Shown one piece after another: positions 1-11,003 of a stretch of DNA of 64,000 nt. A model generated the notes under the pieces. That model was not told the DNA's origin and made no database searches. It saw only the letters and a program-made list of their open reading frames with translations. Position numbers and translations under genes: made by a program. Source of the stretch: Dillenia suffruticosa. Its lineage: Eukaryota > Streptophyta > Magnoliopsida > Dilleniales > Dilleniaceae. The stretch is from contig JAVTVX010000034.1 in the NCBI GenBank assembly GCA_033439265.1, positions 9,579,001 to 9,643,000 of the forward strand, in the 5' to 3' direction. Position 1 is the first letter of the stretch, and each line of letters opens with the position of its first letter.

Positions 1-2560
1 TTTGCCCTGATTTCGACAACAACACTAATCTAAGTTTTCAAACCCCTTCCTGATAGATTGAGATCTTGTGCTAGTTGAAAGAATTGCAGACCCATGTCTT
101 ATCTTTCCAACGAGATAAGGATCACCTTAATCCGACCCCTGTGTCAAAAGTTACTGTCATTTTTCTTAAAATCGTCAGAGGGTCCTCCATTTTCCAACAC
201 TAAAAACAGTAGCATTGAATGACCCTCTTCCAGTCCTTGTTTGCAAAATCTCAACAAAGAAAGTTGTAGATCTCCCTTTTATCCACCTATTGTGAAAGCC
301 AATTTGCCTAAGAGAATCAAGAGTTATACAAAATCTCTCAAAACTATGCAGAAAAGATTCTATTTCTCAGCCAAAACTGAATAGAGATTGTGGTGGTCAA
401 TTTCAGACCTTTTCTAGGCATAATTGGAAGAAACCCAAAACATGAAAAATGTAGGCTTTTTGTCTTCTAGGTGCTCTAAAAAGTTCAGGTAATTTGGAGG
501 TGTGTGTTAAAGGTTGTATGGTTGTGCTAAAAATTGGTCAGAACAGACTTCTAAAATGTAATGTGGGCAAAATGGTACTATTTCAGGGGCTTACACTAGG
601 AATCTAAGAAAGTGCCCAACTAAGAAGTTGTAGCCTAGTGTCCTAACTCCAACATAGTCAAAAACCAGAGTCTTTGCATGAATATATTTTGAGATATGGG
701 AAATTTGCTAAAACAGGATAGAATAGAAAGTGTGAATTTTTATGTGAGCCAACCATAGAAATTGAAATTTCCAAATTCTGACCCCGATTGAGAAATTTGT
801 GGTCAATTCCCTAAAATGACGCAAGAATAGAACTTGAAAACCCTAGATTTGTCTATAACTAGGATTGCATCACATTTACATTATTATATACGCATCATAT
901 GATCTCTTAAGTGACTCATATTCTACATTATGTTTATAGAGCCTCGTTGGTGATATTGAGGGGAACATATTTTTGTGTGTGCCTCGAGATTCGTACCAGG
1001 AGTGACATACCCTCCCGCATACTATGAGTGGGATTTATTATATTGTGTGTCTGATGCACAATATCATGTTTTAAAATGTTTTCTGATGCAAATAAGATTT
1101 AATGAATATGTCATATGAAATTGTGAATGAATTACAAAATGTTCTTTTTTTGTGAATTCATGGAATGTCCACAAATATGTTTTACGTGATTATATATACA
1201 TCCAAACGAGTTCTAAAATGTGAAACCGTGCCATTACATTTGATTTATACATGTTTTATGAAATCATCCTTGTGGAAATGATTGACATTGCTTGAGAAAT
1301 GTGGCATGGCACGTGATTGATTTGATGATTATATTATATATGGGCTGAGGGTCCTGGCATGTGATGAATGATAACTTTGTGATGGGTAAATCTCATTCCG
1401 TAGCTACGAAAGATGCATGTGTTGGGTGATCCATATTTGCACCCGATACTCTTTTACGGAAGGTATCCCACATGATATCGGAAAATGGTAAATGTATTGT
1501 GATTCGACATGGTACTAGTCAAGTTGAACCTATAAAGGGGAGGGCTATGGGGCGTCGTAGTCTAGCACCTGATGAGGTCTGTCGTCAATGTTAGGGTAAA
1601 GAGCTTTTCTAACCTATTGCATACAAAACCCCACGATACGCGTATTATTAGTCGCGGTCGACCTTTGCCAAGACTGATTTTGGCATGCTCGATTCTTGCA
1701 TGATTTGATAAAATGGATGCATATATGTTTGAAATGTATCTGAAAAAAATGATTTATGATAAATTGAGCGTTATACATGATTTCTTATAATATATAGAAT
1801 TATTGAGAACTTTGAAACTCCATTTTCATCGACTTATTGAACACATGATATATACCCTCTCACTCACTGGGTATCTTCCTTGATACTCACCCTTCATTTC
1901 CTGTTGTGTACAGAGATAGCTATAGTGGGACGCATGGAGATTTATCAGCGCACGAGCTTTTTGGTTGGAGATCGAGGCTGTTGATTTGGTACTCAATATG
2001 ATATTGGGAATGATTTACCAATGAAATTGCATAATTGTTTTTTGGGGTTGTAGATAGACCATTGTGTATAAAAAGGGATGACTATATGAAAATTTATGTG
2101 TGTCTTATTGAAACTCTAAATTCTATTCTATTACATTGAGGCATGAAATGTACTATTATGTACATTTACTTGGGAAAGCATGTCACGCTCTAGAGGTGTC
2201 CTTTAGGTCCGTTCGGTGCCATCTCTAAATTACAGGAGGGGTAACTGATGACTGTTCATGCCTTTGATGAGGACATGACAGTAGAGGTCTGTGGCTAAAA
2301 TTGATAGTATTTCATGATAGCCTTACGTTGTCCTGGTTTGTATGGGGTGGTTTGATTGGTATTATATAAATGTGATTGATTTGTTGTGAGACCGTATTGG
2401 CCTATTTATTTAAGTGGTTGGATGATCATTTGATATACAGATTGATTGGTATATGGGAGACCTCCAAAATATATGGAGGTTCTACCCGATTTTTTTATAG
2501 TATATAGCCGGCATCCAGTGCAACGGGCTGCTGCTCACGATCCCGGTTCGGGGCGTGACA
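1..2560 (+). repeat. 5' LTR of Tekay element A (left end outside window)
   Basis: The right end GGGCGTGACA at 2551-2560 lies directly before a primer-binding site and matches the LTR end of element B (37957-37966). Shared landmarks include the CACTCACTGGGTATC block near 1860, matching the one near 37353, and the TAGCACC and GGATGCATATATG blocks near 1563 and 1712. The beginning of the LTR (TGTAACACC type) is not in the window, so its length is unknown but above 2.5 kb. No gene is seen inside it. Confidence 0.75.
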
Positions 2561-2567
2561 GTTCGGT

Positions 2568-2579
2568 TGGTATCAGACA
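2568..2579 (+). other. Primer-binding site of element A (tRNA-Met)
   Basis: TGGTATCAGACA starts seven bases after the LTR end. It matches the usual initiator-tRNA-Met primer site (TGGTATCAGAGC) apart from the last bases. Confidence 0.75.
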
Positions 2580-2760
2580 CTAGCTTGAGAGCTGTATGTC
2601 TATGTAAGACGTTTACCAAATATGAATGTATTTAAAGTTCTCAATACATGAGAGTTTCATACAGTCATATATATCCCTGCATATGGTCTTAGAAATTGAG
2701 TTCATCCCTATTAGGGGGTTTGTGACTTCGTAACTAACCATAATTCTTGAAACATATCTC

Positions 2761-4231
2761 ATGGAGAATTCTTTTTGCATAATTATGTTGTGTAGATGCA
2801 GTAGATCAGTGGGATGTGGAGTTAGGCTCGCGCCACCTGAGACTCCTCCGGCACCTGATACTTCAAGGGAGCCTGAGACACTTAGAGCACCTAAAGATGC
2901 TTCCTCATCACGGGTGCCTACAGCAGCACCACCTCAGTCGACGACTACGACAGGGATTCCACACCACCACTAGAGGCTTTGAGGTAGTGGCAGGAGTGGT
3001 ATAGTCAGTATGGGGTGCAGATGTCACCACCACCTCTACCTACAACCGCACCTACACTTGTGACAGCACCTATCCCAGCGGCACCGGAGCCCCCACCAAT
3101 GGCTAAGCCCTCAGCAGTTTCAGGTCCGAGTGAGACCACTTCTATGACTCTGAGGCGAGTACACGAATTGACACAGTTAGTGAAGGAGGCACGTCAGCTT
3201 GGTTGTGTATACTTTTCAAGATCCGTTGATGCTGCGGTAGCAAAGCATTGGATCTACCGAATTCATAGGATTCTCACAGATCTAGGGTTGAGTAAGGACC
3301 TCAGACTCAGTATTGCCGAGAGGTTATTGGACAGAGATGTTTTCACTTGGTGGGAGACTATACGAGATAAGACTACAGGGCCTTTACAGTGGGAGGATTT
3401 TCTGCGAAAGTTTGACCATAGACACTTTTCAGATTTCCAGCAGGACCGTTTGAGAGCTGAGTTCCTGTATTTGAGATAGGGGACTAAATCTGTTGCTGAG
3501 TATGAAGCATAGCTCAGGAGGATAGCTGCCTTAGTCCCCGACATAGCTACACCGTAGCAGCTAAGGTTCAAGTTTGAGGACGGTCTCAGTTTGAGTATTT
3601 GACGCTGGATGACTGTGACCCCCAGTTTCACCCTCCTAGAGGTGATTAGTTCAACTCATCGCATAGAGGAGATAGTCCGTACTGAGGCCAAACAGAGAGA
3701 GAGTAGGAAGCAAAAAAGGAAGAGGACTGGGTCACATTTTGAGCAGACCTCTAGGAGAAGTAGAGGTTTTGGCTTGTATAGTGGCACTTCTAGGTTTAGA
3801 CCACAGAGTTCGGGGCATGGACCTCATCACCAGGGGTTCAGGCCACCCGCCCCCAGCACCTCTACGCAGTAAATGGCACAGCGGCCGACTCCTTGCCACA
3901 GATGTAGCCGTTTCCATTCCGGACCTTGTGGAGGCCCGGCCACTTGCTTCCAGTGTAAGAAGCCGGGTCATATTAGGAGTGCATGCCCTGACCTGGGTTT
4001 TAGAAGTTAGGTATCACAGAGCCATACTAGTGCACCATGCATGGGATAGCAAGGAGTACCTACTTATTCAGCATATACAGCTCTATGGTGGCCACCAGGA
4101 GCAACACCGTACAGACTCAGTCGAGTCAGCAGCCTAGAGTTCAGGCTCGCTTGTACGCGATGACTTAGAAGGATGCTCTGGCGAACCTTGATGTAGTTAC
4201 GGGTAACCCTCCTACAGATCTAACAGTATAG
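2761..4231 (+). pseudogene. gag: gag of Tekay element A, broken
   Basis: The structural capsid/nucleocapsid gene of the retrotransposon. A proline- and threonine-rich N-terminal part precedes a retrotransposon gag domain at 3170-3610, recognisable by the WWETIRD and WEDFL motifs. A CCHC zinc knuckle (CX2CX4HX4C) lies at 3945-3986. Premature stops occur at 3477, near 3509 and near 3556, each TAG where related gag proteins carry Gln, and several frame changes are needed to read through. The reading frame after the zinc knuckle ends at a TAG at 4229-4231, right after a PTDLTV peptide. The same stop at the same place occurs in element B. No single start codon can be defended. Confidence 0.75.
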
Positions 4232-4398
4232 GATCTATATTGTATTGTTATTTTCTTTTGATATCATGTATGCCATGATACTCGTGTACAGTCATGACAA
4301 GTTAAAGCCTTAGAGGCTTGACTACCTTGATGTACATATATGTTTTGATATATATATATATTCAGTTTTCTCAGATTCTAAATTCCATTTAACTCTTT
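4232..4398 (+). other. Gag-pol spacer or candidate intron of element A
   Basis: About 167 nt of AT-rich sequence with stops in the gag and pol frames separates the gag stop from the protease ATG. It ends in a T-rich tract followed by TCATTAG just inside the protease frame, which resembles a 3' splice site. Element B has homologous sequence after its own gag stop (39369 to about 39505). In chromoviruses gag and pol are commonly one frame, so this could be an intron, a re-initiation spacer or an old insertion. Confidence 0.45.
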
Positions 4399-4677
4399 AT
4401 GTCATTAGGTACCATGCATATATTTGGTACTGACGCCTGTGTTCTCATAAACACAGGGTCAAACTACTCATATGTAAGCGATTCCTTCGCTAGGAACTCT
4501 GATAGTCCTATCTCACCACTTGATGAGGAGATCTTGGTTATCACTCCTCTTGGTGAGCAGATTTTTCGGGATTCAGTATATCGTGGCTGCAAGGCCAGGA
4601 TAGAGGATACCGTGTTAGAGGTAGACTCGATTCCTCTCAGTATGACCGACTTTGATGCCATCCTAGGGATGGACTAG
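4399..4677 (+). pseudogene. pro: Aspartic protease domain of element A, catalytic Asp lost
   Basis: A retropepsin-type domain of 92 residues, open from an ATG at 4399 to a TAG at 4675. Family features are the GTDA start, the active-site loop around residues 15-25 and the ILGMD end. The catalytic D-T/S-G triad reads N-T-G at codon 4450-4452, a single G-to-A change that would abolish proteolysis. It normally cleaves the Gag-Pol polyprotein in the particle. In a working copy the frame would continue into reverse transcriptase. Here it stops. Confidence 0.75.
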
Positions 4678-4896
4678 TTGAATACACATTGGGCTTCAGT
4701 TAATTGTTTTACGAAGCAAGTTGAGTTCAGGAGACTCTGGCAGCCACCATTGGCTTTTACGGGAGAGAAACGGGTATTATCCTGCTGCGTTATTTCTATT
4801 ATGAAGGCCAAACATTTGGTACGACGTGGAGGTATGGCATATCTGGCATACATTATTGATACCACCATACAGGGCCCGTAGCTTGAGGAGGTCCCG

Positions 4897-5880
4897 GTGG
4901 TACAAGAGTTTCCGGACGTGTTTCTCGAGGAACTACCTGGATTACCACCAATCCGGGAGTTTGATTTTGAGATTGATGTAGTTCCGGGGACTGCTCCGAT
5001 TTCTATGGCACCATATAGGATGGCACCAGCTGAGCTCAAGGAGCTGAAGGTTCAGCCGCAAGAACTTTTGAACCAGGGATTTATCCATCCTAGCACGTCA
5101 CCGTGGGGTGCACCTGTGTTGTTTGTGAAAAAGAAGGACGGCATATTTCAGTTACGTGTGGATTATTGATAGCTGAATAAAGTTACCATTAAGAATCGGT
5201 ACCCACTACCACATATTGATGATCTCTTTGATCAGTTACAGGGTGCTAAGGTATTCTTGAAGAGAGATCTCCGGTCGGGTTACCATCAGCTGCGGATTAG
5301 GGCCGAGGATGTGACTAAGACGGCTTTCCACACCTGATACGGACATTATGAGTTTTTAGTCATGTCGTTTGGGCTGACTAACACTCTTGCCGCATTTGTG
5401 GACCTTATGAACCGAGTTTTCCACGGTTATTTGAAACGGTTCATTATTGTTTTTATCGATAATATCTTAGTCTACTCACGGAGTGTTGATGAGCATGTTC
5501 AGCACCTTAGGGTGATTTTGTAGACTCTTCGTGAGAGACAGCTTTATGCCAAGTTCACCAAGTATGAATTTTGGCTGCGGCAGATTGGTTTTCTTGGCCA
5601 CATAGTTTATGCGAAGGGTATCTTTGTTGATCCGCAGAAAGTTGAGGCTATATTGAGATGGGAGCAACCACAGATAGTGACCGAAATCGGATATTTTCTT
5701 GGTCTAGTCGGGTATTACCGTAGATTTGTAGAGGGATTTTTCCGAATTGCTACTCGTTATCTAGATTAACGCGGAAGGATGTCAGATTTATATGGGATGA
5801 TCATTGTGAGGCAAGCTTTCAGGAGCTCAAACAGCAGTTGACGTCTGCTCCGATTCTAGCCATTCCCATGAGTAGTTGAG
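4897..5880 (+). pseudogene. Reverse transcriptase of Tekay element A, broken
   Basis: Ty3/gypsy reverse transcriptase. An open segment (4897-5169) covers the N-terminal fingers, ending at the [10 protein letters not shown] motif. Translation can be followed past stops at 5167-5172 (TGA TAG), 5335 (TGA) and 5521 (TAG) through [12 protein letters not shown], the SFGLTN motif and the active site, to a connection region with [11 protein letters not shown]. The catalytic pair YxDD-type motif reads FIDN, with the second Asp changed to Asn at 5461-5463, so the enzyme would be dead even without the stops. A frameshift near 5760 leads into the RNase H part. Confidence 0.8.
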
Positions 5881-5885
5881 AGTAT

Positions 5886-6240
5886 GTGGTATACAATGAC
5901 GCTAGCAAGCAGGGATTGGGCTGTGTATTGATGCAGGATGGTAGAGTTATCGCCTATATTTCGCGACAACTAAAGAAGCATGAGGTAAACTATCCTACGC
6001 ACGATTTGAAGTTGGCGGCCATAGTCTTTGCACTAAAAATATGGCGTTACTATCTATATTGGGTCACATGAAGGGTGTTTACAGATCACAAGAGTATGAA
6101 GTATCTGTTCACTCAGAGGGAGCTGAATTTGAGGTAACAGAGATGGTTAGAGCTGCTAAAAAATTATGACCTCATCATTGACTATCATCCAGGCAAGGCT
6201 AATGTAGTGGCTGATGCCTTGAGCCAGAAGTTGTCTTCTT
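5886..6240 (+). pseudogene. RNase H domain of element A, broken
   Basis: RNase H removes the RNA template during reverse transcription. The segment opens with [15 protein letters not shown] (first catalytic Asp kept) and contains [16 protein letters not shown]. The expected Glu in the following helix (HDLELAA in relatives) reads Lys at 6009-6011, a G-to-A change. A TGA at 6069 and a TAA near 6136 interrupt it. The end is marked by [13 protein letters not shown] near 6190-6225, the usual RNase H to integrase boundary. Confidence 0.75.
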
Positions 6241-6446
6241 CTTCTCAGATTACAGAGAATACTTATCTCTAGTGTTTATAAGGACTCCGAGCTTTGGGAG
6301 TCAGGTTGGTTAGTGATGATCAGAGAGCATTACTAGCCAGATTTGAGATTCGGCCGAGTTTACTTGACCGTATCAGGGAGCTTCAGTAGAGTGATGAAGA
6401 ACTCTGAGGTATTTATGAGAAGGCCAGCAGAAGTGATATTGAGGAC

Positions 6447-7400
6447 TTGGTTTTCCAAGATCGGGTACGTGTACCAGCAAATAGTGATCTCCGTAAGGCT
6501 ATTCTTGAGGAGGCCCATTCATCTGCCCATGCTTTATATCCCGGCAATACTAAAATGTACCGTACCATCAAAGACAGTTATTGGTGGTCGGGTATGAAAC
6601 GAGAGATTTCAGAGTTTATTGCTCATTACATTGTATGTCAGTAGGTAAAAGCCGAGCACCAGTGTCCAGCTGGCACTTTACAGCCCCTTCCCATTGTTGA
6701 GTGGAAGTAGGAGCATATCATGATGGATTTCGTAGTGGGGTTACCGCAGATTTCAACACAGCATGATGCCATTTGGGTAATAGTTGACCGACTTACTAAG
6801 TCCGCACATTTTATCCCGATCAGGAGTGATTACTCGCTTGAGACATTGACATGCCTCTATATTGATACGATTGTAAGACTTCATGGGGTTCCAGTATCGA
6901 TAGTATTAGATCGAAACCCCATATTTACTTCCCATTTTTTGCCCAACCTGCAAGAGGCCTTGGGTACTACACTGAACTTCAGCACAACGTATCACCCCCA
7001 GACAGATGGTCAGTCAGAGAGGACCATTCAGACTTTAGAGGCATGCTCAGGGCATATGTTATGGATTTCTGGGTGAGTTGGGATCGGCTTCTTTCGTGAG
7101 TGGAGTTGGCTTATAATAATAGCTATCAGGCGAGCATTGGCATGCCACCTAACGAGATATTGTATGGAAAGAAGTACCGTATGTTGTGCTAGGATGAGAT
7201 TGGTGAGCGGCGACTCACCAATGTTGAGCTGGTAGAGGAGACGAAGGAGAAAGTGAGAATTATCCATACGCGGATGAAAGTCGCCTAGGATAGACAGAAA
7301 TCCTATGCAGATCGTAGAAGGCGATCTCTAGAGTTCACTGTGGGAGACATGGTATTTTTTGAGGATATCTCCCTTGAAGGGAGTCATTTGATATGGGTAG
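6447..7400 (+). pseudogene. Integrase of Tekay element A, broken
   Basis: An integrase with an N-terminal zinc-binding part (6500-6645) and a catalytic core (6720-7180). The core still shows the DDE pattern: [12 protein letters not shown] near 6780, VLDRNP near 6905 and [11 protein letters not shown] near 7010. The zinc site is damaged: the first Cys of the CX2C pair is Tyr (6627-6629), and the HPG histidine of the upstream part is Tyr. Stops occur at 6642 (TAG for Gln), near 6708 and 7191 (TAG for Trp), and near 7286 (TAG for Gln). Confidence 0.8.
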
Positions 7401-7425
7401 CGGGGGAAATTGAGCCGCAGATATA

Positions 7426-7735
7426 TTGAGCTCTTCCGTATCCTTGAGAAGGTCAGAAGTGGCTTATAAATTGGAGCTGCCAGTAGACCTATCACGTATT
7501 CACGATTTATTCCATGTCTCGGTGTTTAGGAGATATCAGCCAGATCCCTCACGATTTATTCCAGTTGAGTTTCGAGAGGACTTGAGTTTACCTGTTCAGC
7601 CCATGGCTATTCTGGGTCAACAGGTCAGAAAGTTACGGAGCAAAGAGGTTCCTCTTGTTAGGGTTTGTGGAAGAGTGACCAGATTGAGGAGGAGACTTGG
7701 GAGCCCGAGGAGGCTATGAGAAAACAGTAGCCCCA
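7426..7735 (+). pseudogene. Integrase C-terminus and chromodomain of element A, frameshifted
   Basis: The segment LELPVDLSRIHDLFHVSVFR is the integrase C-terminal signature that precedes the chromodomain. It is followed by QQVRKLRSKEVPLVRV, the start of a Tekay-type chromodomain. Compared with element B (41490-41545), one T is missing near 7665. This shifts the frame and scrambles the rest, and the remainder can be followed in another frame to a TAG near 7728. The domain normally steers integration towards heterochromatin. Confidence 0.75.
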
Positions 7736-7779
7736 CTTGTTTACTGTATAGTTTTCTTTTAATTTTGAGAATGAAACTT

Positions 7780-7799
7780 GTTGTTAGGGGGTTAGGAAA
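7780..7799 (+). other. Polypurine tract of element A
   Basis: A G/A-rich stretch with GTTAGGGGGTTAGGAAA sits directly before the 3' LTR start, where plus-strand priming is expected. The matching place in element B reads TTTTAGGGGTTTAGAAAA. Confidence 0.6.
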
Positions 7800-8767
7800 T
7801 ATAACACCGACACTCGATGTATTGTATCTTGTACTCCTCATTATTTTGTATATAATATATAGATAAAAGTCACTCAGAACTTTTTCCAATTTAAAATACT
7901 TTTGAAAATTTTTAACGAGATTGTCGAAATCTAAAATTTTTCCATCCGAGCCATTTTAAAATCTACGCGTGCAATTTCAACCCTGATGAAATTTCAAGTG
8001 CTAAAGCAACTTAAAAGGTCAAACAAACTTGAATTCGGGCAATTCTCAATTGTTTGTGAAGAAACGCCCAATTTATCTTCACGGAGCCAAATTTAATTTA
8101 CCCGTGCAAAATTGCTAAAATTCTGGCAGGAAGCCTAAATTTGGCTAAATTAATATTTTATCATTTTAAAATGAAATTTTGGAAAATTTGTCGAAATTTG
8201 CATGGAATGAAGGGAAATTTACCCTACCGTACCAAAATGAAAACCACACGTGCAAATTTGACACCGTGAGATATATACATGCTAAATTCACTTTAAAAGT
8301 GAAGGATCAAGAAGTAAAAGCGAAATTTAAGTCGTAGCACAAAAACGCTTGGTACTCTAAAATTTTCACCTGAGAAACCCTAGTTTTGGCAAAATTGAAA
8401 TTTGTTCGAGCAAACGGTCTCGTTTCCACCTAAGACCAATTGCGTTAAACTCAGCACAAAATTTTGAGCCCGTAGTGTGATTTTACGAATTTTGAGGTCA
8501 AGATGATATTTTGACCGGTCAAGGGACTTGTGAGCAAATTATGGGTCAAAGAGTTTCTTTGTAAATAATAAAAATTTGGAGAAAGCAATAAATTATGTAA
8601 TAAATGTAGTTGGAGTGTGTGATACCAAATGGAGGACCAAGATCATTTGTAGAGAATCAAGAATGCATGAGAACCATTGGATCCATAAAACTAGTGTGAA
8701 CACTCAAGCCACTTTGTTTGACCTTAGATTTTTTCTTTTTCTTTCTCTTAATTTGACAATTCTGTAG
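7800..8767 (+). repeat. 3' LTR of element A, partial
   Basis: It begins TATAACACCG at 7800, a TGTAACACC-type start with G changed to A, as in the 3' LTR of element B. About 1 kb of AT-rich sequence with short conserved blocks (AAACCCTAG near 8378) follows, and then recognisable LTR character ends. It does not overlap the 5' LTR portion visible at 1-2560, so the two cannot be compared for age. No gene is seen. Confidence 0.55.
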
Positions 8768-9329
8768 GTCTCCCTCTCTCTCCATCTTTAGTCTCTAATT
8801 TTTTGTATAATTCATCATATATCTTACTCTTTAACTCTTGGATAATTTTTTTTACCTTTTTTTTGTGTTTTTGTATTTGTCATATACATCACTACTACTG
8901 TTAATTTTAAGGTTCGAATATCTATGCAACCAAAAAAAAAGAAATGACAAAATGCTCTACATATGAAAATAAAAAATAAAAAAAAATTCTTTGTAAACCC
9001 TGAGCAATTTACAGTAATTAGGTGATAAATTGAAATACTTGAGGCGTGTCAGTTGTGCTTCTCTTATTGTCCAATGTCACTCATCACTGTCATATTAGAA
9101 ATACCAACTACGTGCTCTTTGTAAACACGCATTCCCCCTCAAAATTTATACATGTGAAGACCTCTTATCCCTGAAATGAAAGGTACATATAATTTTTAAT
9201 CTAATTAGTCTTGGAATTTGGCAGATCATTATCATTAAGAGTAATAGATAAGCATCAATCTGAATTCAAGAAATTATTTATATGTATCCACGATTCTCAT
9301 TTCTAACATAATGAAAATTGGAAGAAAGA
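8768..9329. other. Gene-free spacer
   Basis: AT-rich sequence with several A- and T-runs (for example near 8932-8940 and 8978-8990). No coding or structural feature is recognised. It may hold a truncated end of the element A LTR. Confidence 0.4.
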
Positions 9330-10423
9330 TGTGTTGGTTCTTGTGGATCCATCAACACATCATCACGATCCTGCTTTGATTAGGAATTAGATCAATGGTA
9401 TTCTTGGTTCCAGCCTCTTAATGATGTTTCTTTGTCTACTACCCTTGATCACCTTATTTGGAAGCCAATCTCTAATGGGCTTTATTCTTCGGGGTGTTTC
9501 TGTAAACAATTTGTTGGGTAAGTTTTAGCTTCCCTCACAATTTCTCTGGCACGGCGGAACTTGGTTTCTCTGAAGGTTGAATATTTCTATTGGCTGTACG
9601 TTCATCAGAAATTAGCTGTTAAATCTGAGCTTGCTCATCGTCATGTGATTACTTTGGACCATTATGTGTGCTGTCTTTGTAATGTTGCTCCAGAAAGTAT
9701 TGAACATTTGTTTATTACATGCAACTTCACTTGATTCCCTGGACTGCCTTCAATTCTATTTGGGGTTTTCAATTTGTGATGCCAAGTTCAGTAACACTTT
9801 TATTTGATCTTTGGATGCAGCCCGGAGCTCAGTTACCTATTTGGTGTATGTTATCCTACTCAGTCATATGGTCAGTTTGCTTTTCTCAAATGAGATCATT
9901 TTTCAAGGTGCAGATTGTGACTAGCCATGTAATAAGATGAAATATAGATGGTCTAAACGGTTTATCTCTAAGAGGCCTGAATTGCATCTCTATGTCTATT
10001 CTTTTCTTCTTGGATGTGGCAGCGACCTCTCGGTCTTAGACTAAAATTCTTCTTCCTTGGAAAACCAGAACCGGCAGGGGTAGGGGGAGTGTTTCGGGAT
10101 TCAAATGGAAATTTTCTTTATATTTTTTCAATATCAGTCGGGATTAAAATTTCATATACGACAGAATTAATTGCAAACCAACATGCATTATCAATGTTTA
10201 CAACTAAAGAATCTCTCATATCTCGAGAACTTCCGGTGGAATCAGATTCACTAATTGCTCTATATTTGATTAAGAAAGCAAAGAAGTTGTCGTTGTCTCT
10301 TCCCCATGCTTTTATCTTCATTCTATTTCTCATGTTTCCTTTGCTTTTACTCCACAATCTCCAAATTTCGTAGGTGATTCCTTAGCTCATCATGGAGTCT
10401 ATCATGTAACTTCTTTGATTGCT
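9330..10423 (+). pseudogene. L1-type LINE ORF2 C-terminus: zinc-binding domain and RNase H
   Basis: Remnant of a plant L1 non-LTR retrotransposon. Broken frames at about 9440-9730 contain IWKPISNG, KVEYFYWLYVHQKLAVKS and CCLCNVAPESIEHLFITC, the Cys/His pattern of the plant reverse-transcriptase zinc-binding domain. An RNase H-like domain follows at 10060-10290 (GKPEPAGVGGVFRDSNG, then a TTEL Glu and an ESDS Asp). The first RNase H catalytic Asp (VDGS in relatives) is missing. A GDSLAHHG remnant near 10374-10397 resembles the usual C-terminus. The endonuclease and reverse transcriptase are absent, and stops and frameshifts are frequent. The right end abuts the LTR starting at about 10424. Confidence 0.75.
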
Positions 10424-10948
10424 TGTGCAATGGCCCAAACCTCAGGTGAAACACACGACAATCATCTTGTTATCTCAAAATACGCATGATCCCCATCACG
10501 TTTTCTGAGATACCGCAAGGTATTTTCATAAATTACACAATTTTCCAAAACAAATCAAAAGATTCTATAAAATTAGCAAAATTCATTTTCTCTCCAAATA
10601 ATTCAAAAACAAAACTAAGTGACCAATTAAAATTTATAAACTAAAGTGATTCAAAAATAATCCGAAGGAAACCAATATAGGCAATTTCCAATAAAATCCA
10701 AATGAAATAATAAAAAATCCTTAAAATGAATATAAAACTTCATGTATAAATCCAACCAAAATAAACAAAGTGTTTGCAAAAAAACAAAAGTTTCCAAAAG
10801 TTTATAAGAAGCCCTCCTTGGATCCACCTATCAATATCTCAAAACCACGTTAAAATTTATATCGAAAGAAATCCACAAAAATGGTCTCTCCAAATCCGAC
10901 ACTAGAGATCGGGATAAAATATCCGGTCCCTAAACTTGCTCTATAAAA

Positions 10949-10951
<3 letters not shown>

Positions 10952-10998
<47 letters not shown>
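10952..10998. repeat. (GA)n microsatellite
   Basis: About 23 uninterrupted GA units inside the minus-strand LTR. Confidence 0.95.

Positions 10999-11003
<5 letters not shown>

Larger units (their letters stand above)
1..8767 (+). mobile_element. Tekay/Del-type Ty3/gypsy chromovirus, element A, decayed
   Basis: This is a plant chromovirus retrotransposon read left to right: 5' LTR (left end outside the window), primer-binding site, gag, protease, reverse transcriptase, RNase H, integrase, chromodomain, polypurine tract and the start of a 3' LTR. The domain order with integrase after RNase H is that of Ty3/gypsy. The C-terminal chromodomain and the tRNA-Met primer site point to the Tekay/Del lineage. 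Every coding segment carries stops or frameshifts, so the copy cannot move by itself. The 3' LTR is homologous to other Tekay LTRs only in general character and fades near 8.77 kb. The right boundary is therefore approximate and no target duplication can be checked. Confidence 0.85.

Noticed and set aside
3739..4137. 132-codon plus-strand frame
   Set aside because: Frame-shifted shadow of gag. The zinc-knuckle motif lies in another frame.
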